Shown here in pieces: positions 1-13,120 of a stretch of DNA of 64,000 nt (the stretch's first letter is position 1; every line of letters begins with the position of its first letter). This stretch comes from Tyto alba (Eukaryota; Chordata; Aves; Strigiformes; Tytonidae), in NCBI RefSeq assembly GCF_018691265.1, contig NW_024881279.1, positions 3,501,243 through 3,565,242 on the forward strand, read 5' to 3'. Below the pieces are notes generated by a model. The model had not been told where the DNA came from. It was given only the letters and a program-made list of their open reading frames with translations, and did not search any database. Both the position numbers and the translations under genes were made by a program.

Positions 1-2115
1 TAATTTGAACCAGGAAATTTTAGTTAATAATCATGGAAGCTTTCAGACAGAACTCTGTAGTATGTTAGTTCTGAGCTCAGAAAGATGAACACTTCCTTTG
101 TTCTAAAAGGCATTTGCAAGAAATTTCTACTTTTGGGTCTAAGCACTTTGCTGTTATCTGCAGTTTACACTTGCCAATACTTTTTGTAGAGAAACAACAT
201 CTGTATGTGATTGAGAGTAGCTGTATTCAAGCTGGTTTTCATGCTTGTTTTGCAAAATGCAATCACTTTTACTCCAATTCCAAAAAGTAGTTCCAACTTT
301 TCAGGCAATACATCAGAGCTGACTGGGAAGGATCAAGAAAATTTTTAACTTTATTGATGTGGATAGCACTGGGACAGATCTACCATGAAAGTATGAGAAC
401 CTTATTCTCCAAATTGTGGATGTTACCTGCAATACAGGCATGGCTGAACTGACAAAAACAGGGAATGGAGGGCGACAGATGAATATCTTTGAACTCAGTG
501 CTATAGGATTTCAGCAATCCAGCATTTCAGAAGGAAAAGCCAACGGAATGCATGCTAAACTAAATGCAGACTTCAAAAGGAAGACCGGATGAAGCTTCTG
601 ACCAATCCAGTGTGTTACTGTGATCCTTCCAAGCCCAGCAAATGCTTGTTAAAAGGCTGCTTTCTCCACCCTGAGAGAGGAAGCCTCACGTTTATCAGCT
701 GGTTAGACCAAGTGAGGTACAGATTGTATGCCTTAAATGAAGAAGCCTGCCTATCAGAAAGAGGAGGTGCAGAACAATATGAATGTAGTCAGGCTTATTT
801 TAGTTTTGATTTAGTCAAATCAAATGCTAGGTGCAGAAATCAAGCAGGCATATACAAGCTTGACAGTGGCATCAGAATGAGAAGTTTGGGAAGCTAAATT
901 GTATCCCAAAAGCTATGCTTCATTGTACAAGTGAAGAACAACATTCAGTTGGCCTGGCTCTTCTCTTATGATTTATGCAGGAGAAATCCAGAACAAAATA
1001 ACAGTGAGTCAGAATTGCAGCAACAGCTATGCCAAGAATTCTTGTATAGGGACAAGACAGTTGACAAGGATTGTAAAGCTGGCTGGAGACTTATTTGAGG
1101 AAAAAAGAAGGAAATAATGACTGCATGCTCTGAAGAAAATGCAAATAAAAAGGTTTTCTGTGAACTATAATTAAGTGGAAGGAAGAAGACATGATTTAAA
1201 GTGTTTGTGGTTTGCAGGAGTTAAATTTAAATGTGGTCTGGGTTTACAGTCAAAGAAAGGAGAGTCCCAGTTCTTGTTCTCAGCTGCATGTATAAAACCA
1301 AAGTGACCTGTTGTGTTATGCTAGCAGGAGTCTATTGCTTTGACACCACAGCAAACCTGAAAGGCTTTGCCAAGTTCCAGATTTTTCCTACAAATATGGT
1401 GATGTGGCCTAACGGTGGTGATGCATTACTTGCTGTTTAAAATGTAGAGGTGAACTGTGCTTTTTGCAGAGTTACCTTTATAACGTAATAACATATCTTG
1501 AACTGTGTCTGTGAATTAGATGTTCCAGGCATTTTCCAACTGGAAAATCTGAGCACAGTCATGTTGAGAGTTGCCCTCAGGAGTTTTCTACCACTGTGGA
1601 TTTGCCTGCCCCATAATTTGTAACTCATTCTGTAAAAGTTTTCGCTTGTTTTTCATCTGAGAACGAGGTTGGGTTTTTTCTGTTCACATGAGGAGCAGGC
1701 TGATTAAATTTATGGAGTATCCAATTATTTTCCTCTCTGCCAAGAACTTGGGCTTCATACGTTGTTAACTTTTGTTTTTGTTCAGTCTTGCTAATACTGA
1801 CTCCAGCTGTTTCAAAAAAGTATCTTCAAAACCTGTTCAGCAAGCAGTACTTATGGATTTAATAAATATCATGGCATGTGCAGTCAGTCAAACTCTTTTT
1901 CCAGGATCAGATGCAGGTGATGGATTGCACTTGTATTAATGCATGTACTGTTCTAGCATGAAATTGAAACAAACTCGAGGTTGGAGCTGTAACTTTCATC
2001 CAGTCATATACTGAAGTTGGACAACTCAGGTGTTGATTTTGACTAAGATGAGAGAAATTTTTTTTCTAACCTGTAGTTGATGTGTTTCTTCCCCCTTGGG
2101 ATTTTTTTGACACAG
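1..2115 (+). other. P4HA2: P4HA2 intron sequence (5' part of window)
   Basis: No recognisable P4HA2 exon lies upstream of 2116, so this stretch is taken as part of the intron preceding the first exon seen, and possibly other non-coding DNA. It contains an open frame at 589-897 with no family resemblance I can name and no flanking splice-site logic. The exons for the N-terminal and peptide-substrate-binding domains must lie before the window. Confidence 0.6.
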
Positions 2116-2186
2116 CTGGCACGAGCCACAGTACGTGATCCCAAAACCGGTGTCCTTACAGTGGCTAGCTACAGGGTATCAAAAAG
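2116..2186 (+). CDS. P4HA2: P4HA2 exon, start of catalytic domain in window
   Basis: 71 bp between acceptor ...gacacag and donor AG|gtaag. It encodes LARATVRDPKTGVLTVASYR and ends in phase 2, completed by the next exon to give the SSWLEE junction typical of P4HA proteins. Confidence 0.95.
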
Positions 2187-5100
2187 GTAAGCACAGAGAA
2201 GAGTTTAGCTTTAAGGTTTATGTGCTTAACAGCTGTCATCTGCTACCTACAGCTGAAAACTTGGAACTGCTTTGCATGTAGCAAAAGCTTGCACAACAAA
2301 TGTGTGGTAAATGGCTTTTAGTCATCTGACTGAGGGCAGAAGAATCCTTCTGCCTTGGGAAATGGGTGGCTGTGGTTGGTATTCCAAAATAACATGTTTC
2401 AATCCTTCCTTATCCTAGCTCGTGGTTGGAGGAAGATGATGATCCTGTTGTGGCCAAGGTGAATCAACGAATGCAACAGATCACAGGGTTAACAGTGAAA
2501 ACAGCTGAACTATTGCAGGTTGGTGCACTTGTCTTGTCAGACTTCATCCTGGTGAAATGAGCTGCTGGTCAGGGGAGCTTGGTGCTTATGCAGATATAAA
2601 CATAGTCTGGCTCTTAGGCAGCCCTTCTTAGGGGTTCTGTTGTCTGCTGATGATGCACACAGAGTAGGTAAGGTGTTTAGGAAGAGTGTGGGGTGTTCCT
2701 AGCTACTGCTAGCTGTAAGGGCCTGGCAGGCAGATGGTTTCCCTTTGTGTGCTGGGCAGAGAAGGGTGGAGGTATCACAGAAATAGAAGATAACTTTGTG
2801 CAGGAATCTGATTTACCAGGTTCTCAGAGGGAAATGCCTGCCACTTAATTGCAAGTCTGCAAAAGTTGAACCTCTTTCCTAGTTGAAACTTTCAAAGACA
2901 CAAATATTTTTCGTAGTCCTGCTATCTTCTCATACAAATTCTGATCTTTGGCTGTCTGTTGGGAAGAGGAAGTCAGGTGGAACTGATACAGCACTGCCAG
3001 GATAGCTGCACCTTAGCCTGTTTACTGCTTCTCTTCCTCCATGCTCCTTGAATTCCTGTATTAGAGCCTGATTGAAGTGTTGTTGATTACTGGCTATCCA
3101 CAGAAACCAGGTAATTGTGTAGTGATCTGGGAGACATGTTATGTGCAGTCTCAGAGTAACTAAATCGTTACGTTATGTGATCTTCATGTAAGATAAGCAA
3201 AGTGGTGCTTTTAAGCCACTTTGAGCCTTCTGTGTTCCTGGATGGGCATGTGGATGTAACAGATCATGCATGTGTGACGGAATCTGATTCTGTCTCCTAG
3301 TGTGGAGGCACATACTAAAGAAATACCCACACTCTTCAGAGGAGGGAGCAAGAGTGTGGTAAAACTATTGCTGCTAATTCATGTTAAACAGTTTGTAGTG
3401 ATAAGTAGAATACTATCATTGAGAAACATTTGGTACTGAGAAATATTCTCAGCAAAACCCTTAAACTATGAAAGGGAAGGAGCCCTTAAGTTGTTTCTCA
3501 TCAGTGTACCTCATTTCTGGCAGTATAAAAAGAAATTAAGTATGCTATAGATAACAATCTTGCCACAAAGTGTTGTTTCTCAAATGCTATCTTCTGCAAC
3601 AGTCACTTACAGTTCAATGGATGTTTATGCTTCCATCTACACTGTAGGTTGCCAACTATGGAATGGGAGGGCAGTACGAGCCACACTTTGATTTTTCTAG
3701 GGTAAGATCATACTTTCAGTTCTTCGTGGGGTGGGGAGGGGTGAACAGTTTGTTTTAACAGAAAACTGTTGAAACTGTTTTCTGTTAAAACACTTAATGT
3801 ATAGCCCTGTTGCATGGATGGATGATGACTCTTGAAAAGCCTTTGCACTGCCTTCTCTGATGCTGAAAGTTCAAGGGAACAATGAACAAATCTGCCTGCT
3901 TATCTTTTGTCACCTTGGTGCCTTGCACAGTATAAAGACACAAAAAGATAGTCATGCAGCACTTTAAAGTGCTCTTTCCATTACTTTATTTGGAAACTGA
4001 GGTCTGCAAGCCCTGGGTTATGAGTCTGTGTTGTTCTGTTAGGCTTCTGAGTTCAGCAAAGTTGTCCATGTCCTCTGGATATTTTAAAGCCCTTTGCAGG
4101 AGCTGGCTGAGGAGGAGACATCCTTCCACCTCCCTCAAAAAAAGTAGCCATTACAGAAATCTTCATGGGTCATACAGCCCTTCTGGCAAAACCCTTAGTG
4201 TGGCTGCAGCTGCTGAGTCTGGAGAGGGTTTGTTGGGTTGGTGTTCAGGAGGGCAGCACTACAGTGGGCAGGAGAACTTGCAGCTGGTGGGTGCCAGATC
4301 TGCACTCGGCACTAGAGGGCTCTACCTGGCAGCTCTGGTTTGCTGCAAGTGGGGAGAATAGAGGGAACAGATTCTTAATTGTTACCCTAAACCAGTTTGT
4401 GGTCATGCTAATCGTACTGAAGAGCTATGGTGACTGGTACTTTCAAACAGAAAATCCATCTGATGCCTTGGTTTCCAGTAGAACTGTAGCATTTCAATGG
4501 AATCTGGCTTAGTTCAGGCTGTCCCAGCGGTTTTACCTGGTAGAAGGGATTGCCACAGCCAGAGTGCAACCCAATAACTGAGTGCAGAATTGAAGCCACC
4601 CAACTTAGCACTGTTTAAAAAAAAAAATAAAACAAAATAAATCCTCAGCTTCAACACTGTGGCAGCTCAGATTCGTTAGCTTTGGCCTGGTGAGAGAATT
4701 TTCCTGTAAGACTGCTTAGTTTCCTAAGTCAAGCAAATGGTGTTAAATTCTCTTCAAAGGCTTTGAACTCAAGGATCTCAGCCATCAAACTGGCCAGTGT
4801 GGACTTTACTTTTGGATTAGGCAGCTGGGGCAGAGCTCCACTTGGAACGTAACCTTGGCTGCAGTCATGTTAAGGCAAGGCAATTGCAGAATTTGCCATA
4901 GTTTTGGTCTGGTCCTCCAGGCTCTCTGTGCATCACAGATTTCAGAATTGAAATACAGAGGTAGTGCTGTATCTCCCCATCTCCTGATCAGCCTTGCAGC
5001 TTTTTGCTCCCTTCAGTTCTCAAACAGGGACACATTAATTGTTGCATATTACGGTTTTGATTTTATTAATTGCTCAGAAGTTAGAGAAATATTTTGTTTT

Positions 5101-8100
5101 TAAAATTCAGAAATGCATGGCTGGACCTGGATTTGACAGTGGTGGCAGAAACCAGGGGATCCCCAGTATCTCAGTGCTCTTATGTTGGCTCTCTTGGGTT
5201 AATTTTGTGTATGCAGATGCAAAAATCTTGGGTTTTGTATGAACCCATTTCAGGAAAGATTTTTTTATTTTTTGAAATATACTTCAAGTAGATTGAATGA
5301 TAATGTCTTGGAGATGGTGGCTGTGGTTTTCCTTTGTTTGTCTTTTCTAATACTGGTCTTGTCTTCTTTAAATGTTAAAAATTACTGGCTTTCTGTAGAA
5401 GAGTGCACCTTAATGTCTCCTGGCTGAAATTATTTCCTGATGATTAGCAATGTAAATAAACTTGTGATTACTTTTTTTTAAGGGAGGAGACACACATTGG
5501 TATTCTAGATGTTCTTTCTGCTTCTAAGCTGGCACCAGTGTGATCTTATACTTCAACAAACAAAACTCAATGTTTCCTAGAGAGTAAAGACAATTTGATC
5601 TTTTTGATGTGGTCCTTAGACCTAGACAGGCAACCACCTGAAAGAAGTTGATTATTGCTATTCTGCCACTTCGCCTGCTGGCAAAACTTGCATTTTCTCT
5701 TCTCATGACCGTATTTCTTTGAGTCACTTGTACATTTATGAGAATCCTAGTGTGTTATCTAGCTCGCTGAAGATGAGCTTTTCATATTCACTTCAGTTGT
5801 TGACTTTGGATCAGTGTCCAACATAGTAATAGTGTGTTGATAATTTGGACAACATCTGTGCCACAGGCCCTGAAAACATTGCTTCTGTCCTGCCCTAAGA
5901 AATGCTTCGGTGCTACTTCTCCGTAGAGCATCTGAGCGCTATGTGCATGCAGTTATGTACCCTGGCTGCAAATTGTAATGGCTTCAGTGTTGCCCTATAC
6001 CAGTTGTCCCCTTTCTATTCCAACTCTTTAAATTTGGCTTAAGGATCTCTCTGCAGAGCTACACACATGTAACTCTCATGTGAGCTTCTTTGGAACTTGG
6101 GTTAAAGTTGTTGTCTGTTACAGCGACCCTTTGACAGCACACTCAAATCGGAAGGAAATAGGCTAGCGACGTTTCTTAACTATGTAAGTACCTCTGTGTG
6201 TCTGCTGTCTGAGCTTGAAGTTTGCAGTTATTCTTGTTTAATTTTATAGAAAGATGAGCCAGATGCTTTCAAGCGGTTAGGGACTGGAAATCGTGTGGCC
6301 ACTTTTTTAAACTATGTAAGTATGATGATCCTTTATGCATTGAGTGTAATTTTAGCAGCATCTTGTTTACAGCTTGTGCAGTTGGTTATTTGTAGAAATT
6401 CCTTGGCATCTGGAAGTAGGGATTTCATTATTCTTGCAGCATCAGGTGCTGTCCCATCTGAGTTAACAGAATTCTGGTGGTATTTAACCTCAGAGCAGAA
6501 GACTTTAATATAGGGCCCAGCGTCCCCTTTTGGCCACTCTGCTATGAAATCTTTGACTTCATTGGATTCCTGTTGGTGTGGGAGGAGAATTTGGCTTATT
6601 TCTTAAAGGCGAGTGCTGGGGGTGCTTGTGTGGTATGCTGTTTGAGAACCTGACTGTCAGCCATTTACCGAGACAGTCATGTCCTTCCACCACTGTTTGA
6701 CAGCACTTGATGTTGTGGCCTGTCAGCCTCCATTGTAGCTGTTTGTCAAAGCTGGAGTTACTCTGGCATAGCTGTTGCTTCAGCAAATGGAGGAGACATA
6801 ACTAAGAAAGTTGGTGCAACTGGGTTAGAAATGCAGAATTGAAAAGATTCATTAGTTGCATGCATTGTACAGCCTATCGATCATGTACACTGGAATCATA
6901 AACATAACCGACCCTGATACTGATGGCCTAATGTTTTCACAGTAGTCTTCTGACAGTAATTTTACCAATCAATACATACTATATCAGTAATTAGGATCAC
7001 CTAATCTTATATGTCTAACTTTTGAGTGATACAACTTCAAATTTAAAATTCAGCAGTGAAATATTTGTGGCTGGGCCTGTATCTTGAGTGTGAAATGCAC
7101 CTCAAAACAGAATCAGAAATACTTTCAACTTGATATGGCGGGGGGGGAGGAAATAATCTCCAAAACAAGAATCAGAATAAGATAGGTAGCTGCGAAATAG
7201 TCTGATGCTAAGAGGCTTTAATTTTAAATTGTCTCAGTCTGTATTTTGTTTGCTTCTCAGACTTTTGGACAAGACTTGATTTAGAGCGAATGATATGCAC
7301 CTTATTCTCTGCCAGTTGTACATGGTCAAAGGCAATTTACCCTTGTATGTCCTGTGTAGAACATACCGTACATGTACCAACACCCTTACTAAAAAAAGTG
7401 GTTGTGTTGCTGAGACGTAGGTATTAACTTGCAAAGTTGCATGCACATGCTTTCTAGTTGGAAGGGGCAAAAAACTGTGCATCTGTGGCATCTTATGCCC
7501 TTTTATTGTAGGTACCAAGCAGGAGGACACCAGAGTGGTAATAACATCTGCTTTAAACAGAAATCCAAGTTACAGTAGAGAATGTGGGGACTTGGGGAGT
7601 ATATTGATAGTGGTTCTGCTGTTTAAATTTGGTGGGAGCTGGATCTGAGTCATTGGTTTCTTTTAACTGGGATCTGATCAAAAACTTACTGAAATCAATG
7701 GAAAGAATTTTTTTTTAACGGAAGTGTTTCCAGGAACTTCGGATCAAGTCTAGAATTTATAGTGAAATACTGATGAATTCAATAGAGTTAAATTCATTTC
7801 AGTGCAGAAGAGCAAAGAGATACGTGCTTTTCTTTAGTCACGTAGCTGTATATATTAAAGCTTGAGATGCATGAAGCACTTGAAGTGGCATAACATCACT
7901 GGTGAACAGCATAGGAACAGTGCAGAAAGTGAGGTTTTTCTGATAGTTTGTATAGTTTTTGAAGTGGTTGACCAAGATGCATGAACTAAATTATGAAAAT
8001 CAGTTCCAAAGACATGGTTTCAATTTATGAGGAAACATGTGGTTTAACAGACACTTACTTGCTTTCCTAATTGGATCACAAACTGGAATGGAATTCTTGA

Positions 8101-9809
8101 AAGTGATTTACTCTGAAGTCCTCTCCCTTGTTCTAGAGTACTAGCTTATTAACACTGCAGGTACATAACTCCTTATGGCTAATTGTTTGTGCAATAGATT
8201 ATATATAACCTAGATGAAGTTCTGAACAAAAGCCTTCAGCTAAAATAAGCCTTTGATAGCAGGTACTGTTACTTGTGCATGCTGAAGTGCATCCTTTCCT
8301 CATTGGTACCTCTTGTAGAGGTGCAAGTAGAAATCTGTTAGGGCTTGGGGCTCTTTAGCTTGTGGGACTGCATGTACAAAAAAGTTTTGTAAATGAACAG
8401 AGTTTGTGGACTTTGTTTCCTCAGATGAGTGATGTAGAAGCTGGAGGAGCTACAGTTTTCCCAGATTTTGGGGCAGCAATATGGCCCAAGAAGGTAAAGT
8501 CTGTTTGTGTTTTGCTTGATTTCTCCTCTCTCCTGTTACTGCCTCTTCCTCAGTACAGTCCTGCATCCATTTAAAAGTCATCTAAAGTGACAAAGTGCTG
8601 TTTGTTGCAACTTGATGGACAGACTGCTGTGTATCAAGGCAGCTGATTTTGTTGACTGCAGGACTGCTTCCTTTGTTTTACAATAATGTGAATGGTTTCT
8701 CTGTAGAGCTGTTATTAACATAACTTGTGTGCAGGCAGAACTCCTCTCTACTCTGAACATTGCTGAATTAGCAGGATTAAGGGTTTTTTTTTTATGTGCT
8801 GTCAGTGGTGGCCTATGTTGAATTGCTTCATAAGAGCCTGCAGCTGAATTCATAGGCATTTTCCCCCGCTTACTGTAACCTGAATAATTATATTGACTAG
8901 GTTCTGACTAATCCAGATCCAATTTCACTTTTCAGGGAACAGCAGTGTTCTGGTACAATCTTTTCAGAAGTGGCGAGGGTGATTATAGAACAAGACATGC
9001 AGCTTGCCCAGTACTAGTAGGGTGTAAATGGGGTAAGTAATACTCTTTTAGGAGCAAAACCTGAAGGAAAGCTCATGTGTATGCCAAGCTGGTGATATAA
9101 TGAACCCTTAGAACAGCATTTGATAACTTGGTATTCCAGCTTCAGCTGCTGGAGTCATTTGGCCATAATGAAAACTCCCACCATTTCTAGTTTTTCTAGT
9201 GAATTTGTTTTGTGTTAATGACAGCACAAAGTATGTGGGAATGTCACTGTGCTTATGTAGTCTATCAGCATCAGGATGACTTGAATTATCCCTTGACTAG
9301 AATTAGGTCTGTTCCTATAAAGATTAGTACGTAGTTTTAACTGCAAAGGAGTAGAGCTCCTTGTAAGGTAAATGTGGCTGTCTGGACACTGGGAACTTCT
9401 GCTAACTGCTGAAAGCTGCTCCAGCTTCATGTTATCCTTTCCCATAGCTACCTCCCTCAGCCTCTAAGGTACTCCCTTGGAGTGCCAGAGCATATTCATC
9501 TATAAATGATACCAGACCCAGAATTAACTGCTCGTTACTGTTGGCCCTAGAACTGTGCAATTGGAAAGATCTTTTCTTCCTCAGCCCTTTGCATCTTCCT
9601 AGGTCTTTCCCATTGGATGAGTAGAGAAGTATTAAGCAGGAATCCTCAGACTGAGACAAGATTTTACTTGAAGTAGTTGCAGTGATACCCAAGTGCATGT
9701 ACGTAGTGGGTAACTAATTTCACATCCTTGTTCCACAGTTTCAAACAAATGGTTTCACGAAAGAGGAAATGAATTCTTAAGACCTTGTGGGAGGACAGAG
9801 GTTGACTGA
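2116..9809 (+). CDS. P4HA2: Prolyl 4-hydroxylase subunit alpha-2, C-terminal catalytic part (multi-exon, 5' incomplete)
   Basis: P4HA2 is the catalytic alpha subunit of the ER-lumenal collagen prolyl 4-hydroxylase. With protein disulphide isomerase it hydroxylates Pro in X-Pro-Gly collagen triplets using Fe(II), 2-oxoglutarate, O2 and ascorbate. Eight exons are visible: 2116-2186, 2419-2518, 3648-3701, 6124-6183 or 6250-6315 (alternatives), 8425-8493, 8936-9032 and 9739-9809. With either alternative exon they join in one frame, giving 173 or 175 residues of a protein normally about 535 long. The iron ligands are visible as PHFD (exon 3648) and the later His in RTRHAACPV; the 2-oxoglutarate Lys is in GCKW. 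The C-terminus is RPCGRTEVD. The pair of alternative exons ending ATFLNY favours P4HA2 over P4HA1. The N-terminal and peptide-binding domains lie outside the window. The three downstream cytokine genes run in the opposite direction. Confidence 0.95.
2419..2518 (+). CDS. P4HA2: P4HA2 exon encoding SSWLEEDDDPVVAKVNQRMQ
   Basis: 100 bp between acceptor tatcctag and donor CAG|gttggt. The reading continues through QITGLTVKTAELLQ and ends in phase 0. This is the helical segment just before the double-stranded beta-helix core that carries the active site. Confidence 0.95.
3648..3701 (+). CDS. P4HA2: P4HA2 exon with the HxD iron-binding motif
   Basis: 54 bp between acceptor actgtag and donor AGG|gtaag, encoding VANYGMGGQYEPHFDFSR. 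The His and Asp of PHFD correspond to the first two Fe(II) ligands of the family. Phase 0 at both ends lets it splice to either alternative exon without changing frame. Confidence 0.96.
6124..6183 (+). CDS. P4HA2: P4HA2 alternative exon, RPFDS type (mutually exclusive form 1)
   Basis: 60 bp between acceptor ctgttacag and donor TAT|gtaagta, encoding RPFDSTLKSEGNRLATFLNY. Human P4HA2 has a very similar exon that is used alternatively with the next one. It ends with the same ATFLNY as the exon at 6250, as expected of duplicated exons. Only 66 bp of intron separate the two. Confidence 0.94.
6250..6315 (+). CDS. P4HA2: P4HA2 alternative exon, KDEPDAF type (mutually exclusive form 2)
   Basis: 66 bp between acceptor attttatag and donor TAT|gtaag, encoding KDEPDAFKRLGTGNRVATF followed by LNY. 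It replaces the exon at 6124 in the other isoform. The KDEPDAF start resembles the corresponding P4HA1 exon more than I recall for human P4HA2 (NDERDTF). Both alternatives are multiples of three and phase 0. Confidence 0.94.
8425..8493 (+). CDS. P4HA2: P4HA2 exon encoding MSDVEAGGATVFPDFGAAIW
   Basis: 69 bp between acceptor tttcctcag and donor AAG|gtaaag. It is the core beta-strand of the 2-oxoglutarate dioxygenase fold (MSDVEAGGATVFP...WPKK), nearly invariant in vertebrate P4HA proteins. Confidence 0.96.
8936..9032 (+). CDS. P4HA2: P4HA2 exon with the third iron ligand and 2-oxoglutarate lysine
   Basis: 97 bp between acceptor ttttcag and donor TGGG|gtaag, ending in phase 1. It encodes GTAVFWYNLFRSGEGDYRT and then RHAACPVLVGCKW. 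The His in RHAACP is the distal Fe(II) ligand, and the Lys in GCKW binds the 5-carboxylate of 2-oxoglutarate. Confidence 0.96.
9739..9809 (+). CDS. P4HA2: P4HA2 terminal coding exon
   Basis: 71 bp of coding after acceptor ttccacag, completing the split Val codon and reading VSNKWFHERGNEFLRPCG then RTEVD and TGA at 9807-9809. This matches the family C-terminus. Confidence 0.96.
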
Positions 9810-10239
9810 AACCCAACCTGCTGCAGGCCTTTGTTTCTGTCTCCTTTTCCTGTTGGTTGTTCCAGTTCATTTCTAAGAAATGATCCATGATTTTCTCCAA
9901 GAGTCCTGGCACTTTACCAAAAAAGGACAACAAAATATGTAACACCTGTGAAAGAAAGTAAATGGCATTGTACACATACTTGTGTTTTGGTTGCTGTTAT
10001 TTCCATGTTCCCCTTGCCCCCGCCATCTTCCTTTGACCTGCCTTCCACCATCCTGACTTTCTCTGTACTAGTGGTACAAATAGTGCTGTGGGTGATTGGG
10101 TATGTTTGGGTGCCTGGTCTTGTGCCTTCTGTACCTCAGATTTAGATGTTAAATATTTCTTTGAACCAAAGTTTTTTTAAAAGTTTTGTGTACATGTTGA
10201 TTATATTGTATTTCTATGGATCACAAGTTTTGAAACAAA

Positions 10240-10245
10240 AATAAA
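10240..10245 (+). terminator. P4HA2: P4HA2 polyadenylation signal AATAAA
   Basis: Canonical AATAAA about 430 bp after the stop codon, followed by T/G-rich sequence. Another AATAAA occurs near 11,543, so a longer 3' UTR form is possible. Confidence 0.65.
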
Positions 10246-13120
10246 TGTTCTTTCCATAAAGTGATTCTCTGTTCTGTGTCCTTAGCAGGTATATCAGTGC
10301 TTGGTTTTAGGGAGCAGTGGGCCTTTACTTTTTTTCTTTTTTGAGGATCTGTTGCTTTGTTGCCCTTTTTCTGTAGAAAATACATCATGGTTTTGGACGG
10401 TGTTTTATTTAAGGCTCTAGCACATGACACAGAACTGTTGGATCTTCTACTGACGCTGGAAAACTTTGTGTTGAAACTATCATGTGTCTTGGGAGCAGGC
10501 AGACTGCACACTTTGGGCCAATGGCAACTGTGATCTTAGTATTATTACACTTGTGAAAAGCCTTTCTCTTTGGTGGTAACTTTTCTCTTGTGCGGTACTA
10601 TCTACTTTTGATGCAAGCAGTTAAAAAAATAGAAAGCCTTTCAAGGTTTTCAACAGTCTTGACAATTCTTGTTCCTAAATGTAGGCATCTCTGATCAAAC
10701 TGCATTTTTACCACAGGAACACCTGATCTGGCAGAGTCCAACAGCTACTGAAGTCAGTAGGATAGCTCACAAACAAATCTTCATCTGCTTTTGTAGACTG
10801 GAGCAGGGTTTTGTCTTGCCCTTCAGACATGCTGGGAGCAACCATGCCCTTTGAATGCAAGGCTTCACATTCCCTTTTGCATTTTTGCTTTGTTAGCATG
10901 TGTGTAATGGCCACAAGCTGACACACGGAGGACAGTGTTGTCCACAACAGAAAGGAAATCCTATTTTTGAATTACAAGTCAGAAGAAAAAACAGTTAATT
11001 GCTACAAAAAAAAAAAAAAAGAGCAATGTTATAGATAAATAGGCAAAGGTTTCAGAAATGTAGAAACTTGCTGTTAGTGCCAGACAGTTGTATTGGTGTG
11101 CCAGTATGCAGGGTAGATTGACCTCAGATCTCTCACTGGCCATTTCTGGTATGGGCATGACTTCATGGGAATATGGATGACTGCAGGTGAACCTAAAGCC
11201 AAAAATGGTAATAGTTTTACAACCATAGTTTATTTCTTAAAGACTAGCTTGGGCAGTTGTTACTATACCGGTGTACAAAACTGGCTTGAGAAAGTTAAAC
11301 TTCAGCTGCACTGAAACATCCAGTTGCAGTCATGGTTGTCACGAGACAAACACTGGTTTCCTCTGTGCTTCACCATTGCCCTTTGCTGTGCAAAGGCTGA
11401 ACAGGCCAGAAGGAGATAATGTTTAAACCAGCTGTCAGACAGGAATAGAAGCAATGTCCCTGCTGTCCTCCTGGGAGAGACTTGTGGAACAGAAGTGTTT
11501 TACATGTTAGGTATAACAGATGTCATCAACTTATTTTATTGTTAATAAAGCAGTGTGACTTAGCAATGGATGTTCATGTGCCCCTGAATTTTACATGTGA
11601 GGAATCCATGAACTTAATGGTTATTACTTTGTTTAGATGTAGCATTTAAATACATGTATTCGCTAAAAATTTAGTTTTTCTCTTAAACATACACAACTGA
11701 TTGGAGAAGAGGTCTTTGATTGCCCAGATAGACTTGTTGAGCCCCAGTTGTTAATGACACTGAAATGAGAGGAGCATCTAGTCTTGTAAATAAGCTTTGT
11801 GTGAACAGTTATAGCAGGTAGCTATAAGAATTGCAAAATTTTTTCCTAAAAGCTTTAATGACCTAGCACAGCATAGCTCAATAGTTGCTCTCTAATCTCT
11901 CATGGGGCTCCTTCATTTGCCATGAATGTTGTGGTTGTTGGCTGGCTGGTCAGAATATTTCATTGTTGACCTCTAGTTTTCTTAATAAAATCTCTCAGCA
12001 CAACATAAACTTAGGAAATAAGGACTTTTGCTTTATAACAAAGCATTCAGCATATGACAGCCTCACAGATGCAACGAACTGATGATAAGCCAAAGCCACA
12101 ATCTCTGGTTGGAACACTTTGGATTTCAGGGGGAGGAAGAGGAATCTACTTAAACTTTCTGTCAACGTGGTATGTTGACAGATAAAGTTCACATCAGGAC
12201 TCTGGCCAAAAATCTGCACGTCCCACTTCTGAAATAGAGTGGTTGGCTGGGAAACACCATTGTTAACTGTGTTATACTGAACATTTTAAGATAATTTTAC
12301 TTGCTTGTTTTCTCTGGGAAAAACCCTGTCCTATTTTCTGAGCTGCCTTCCACCTTGTTCTAGTCCATCCCTAAAGTAAAATATGATGAGTGTGGATGCA
12401 GAACTGCTCGAATGCTAAGCTGTTCTTTGTCCTGCCTGCAGTATTTGTTTACTGCTAACCTGATCTGAAGAATAGTAGCTATTTTAAAGAAAAGTGCATG
12501 TGTGACTTGTGGGTGCTCAGTAACCTCCCAGGCATGTTTGTGCAGTCTGGCAGATTATATTCCCTCTTTTGTCTCCTGTCATTCTAGAAGATGAACAGAA
12601 TATGGCAATTAGCCTAAAACGAAGCCCATGGAATAGTTTTTCGACCTAAAAGAAGATTTATATTCTAGAACAAATAAGCATCCCTCCGTCTAGGCATAGG
12701 GGGGTTCTGCCAGTGTATCACTGGTACAGTAAATGCTTAAATCTTGAGACTGAAAGGGTTTTTCTCCTCACATACTGCTGATTCTTCTGTGTTTCACAGG
12801 GTTTAAGTACTTGGTACCGATGTTCGTACACACCACAAAGGCTTACTGTGGCCAGGTGGCTGCCAGACCCTTTGAAGTGCTTTGGGACCTTTCAGAGAGG
12901 AGCTTGGGTCACATCTGTTAGAGTCAGCTTGCTGAGGGGTCTTCAAGGCACCGCTCTGCGTACCAGGTACCGATGAAAGCAGATGCCATCTGCTCTCTCA
13001 TGGAAAGATGGTCTCTTATCGTGGCTTATGTAGTCATAAGAACAACCACCACCCCCAGCTCGTGCCAGTAATCCACATCCAGTTTGAGCATGTGGTTTCT
13101 TAACCCTGGCCTGAAAAGTG

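Larger units (their letters stand above)
2519..8424 (+). other. P4HA2: P4HA2 introns between the annotated exons
   Basis: The non-exonic parts (2519-3647, 3702-6123, 6316-8424) are ordinary intron DNA. I see no extra conserved exon, RNA gene or full mobile element in them; open frames such as 3954-4361 lack splice logic or family resemblance. Confidence 0.6.

Noticed and set aside
300..1200. Possible degenerate retropseudogene in the P4HA2 intron
   Set aside because: Conceptual frames have scattered stops and none resembles a protein I can name; not supportable.
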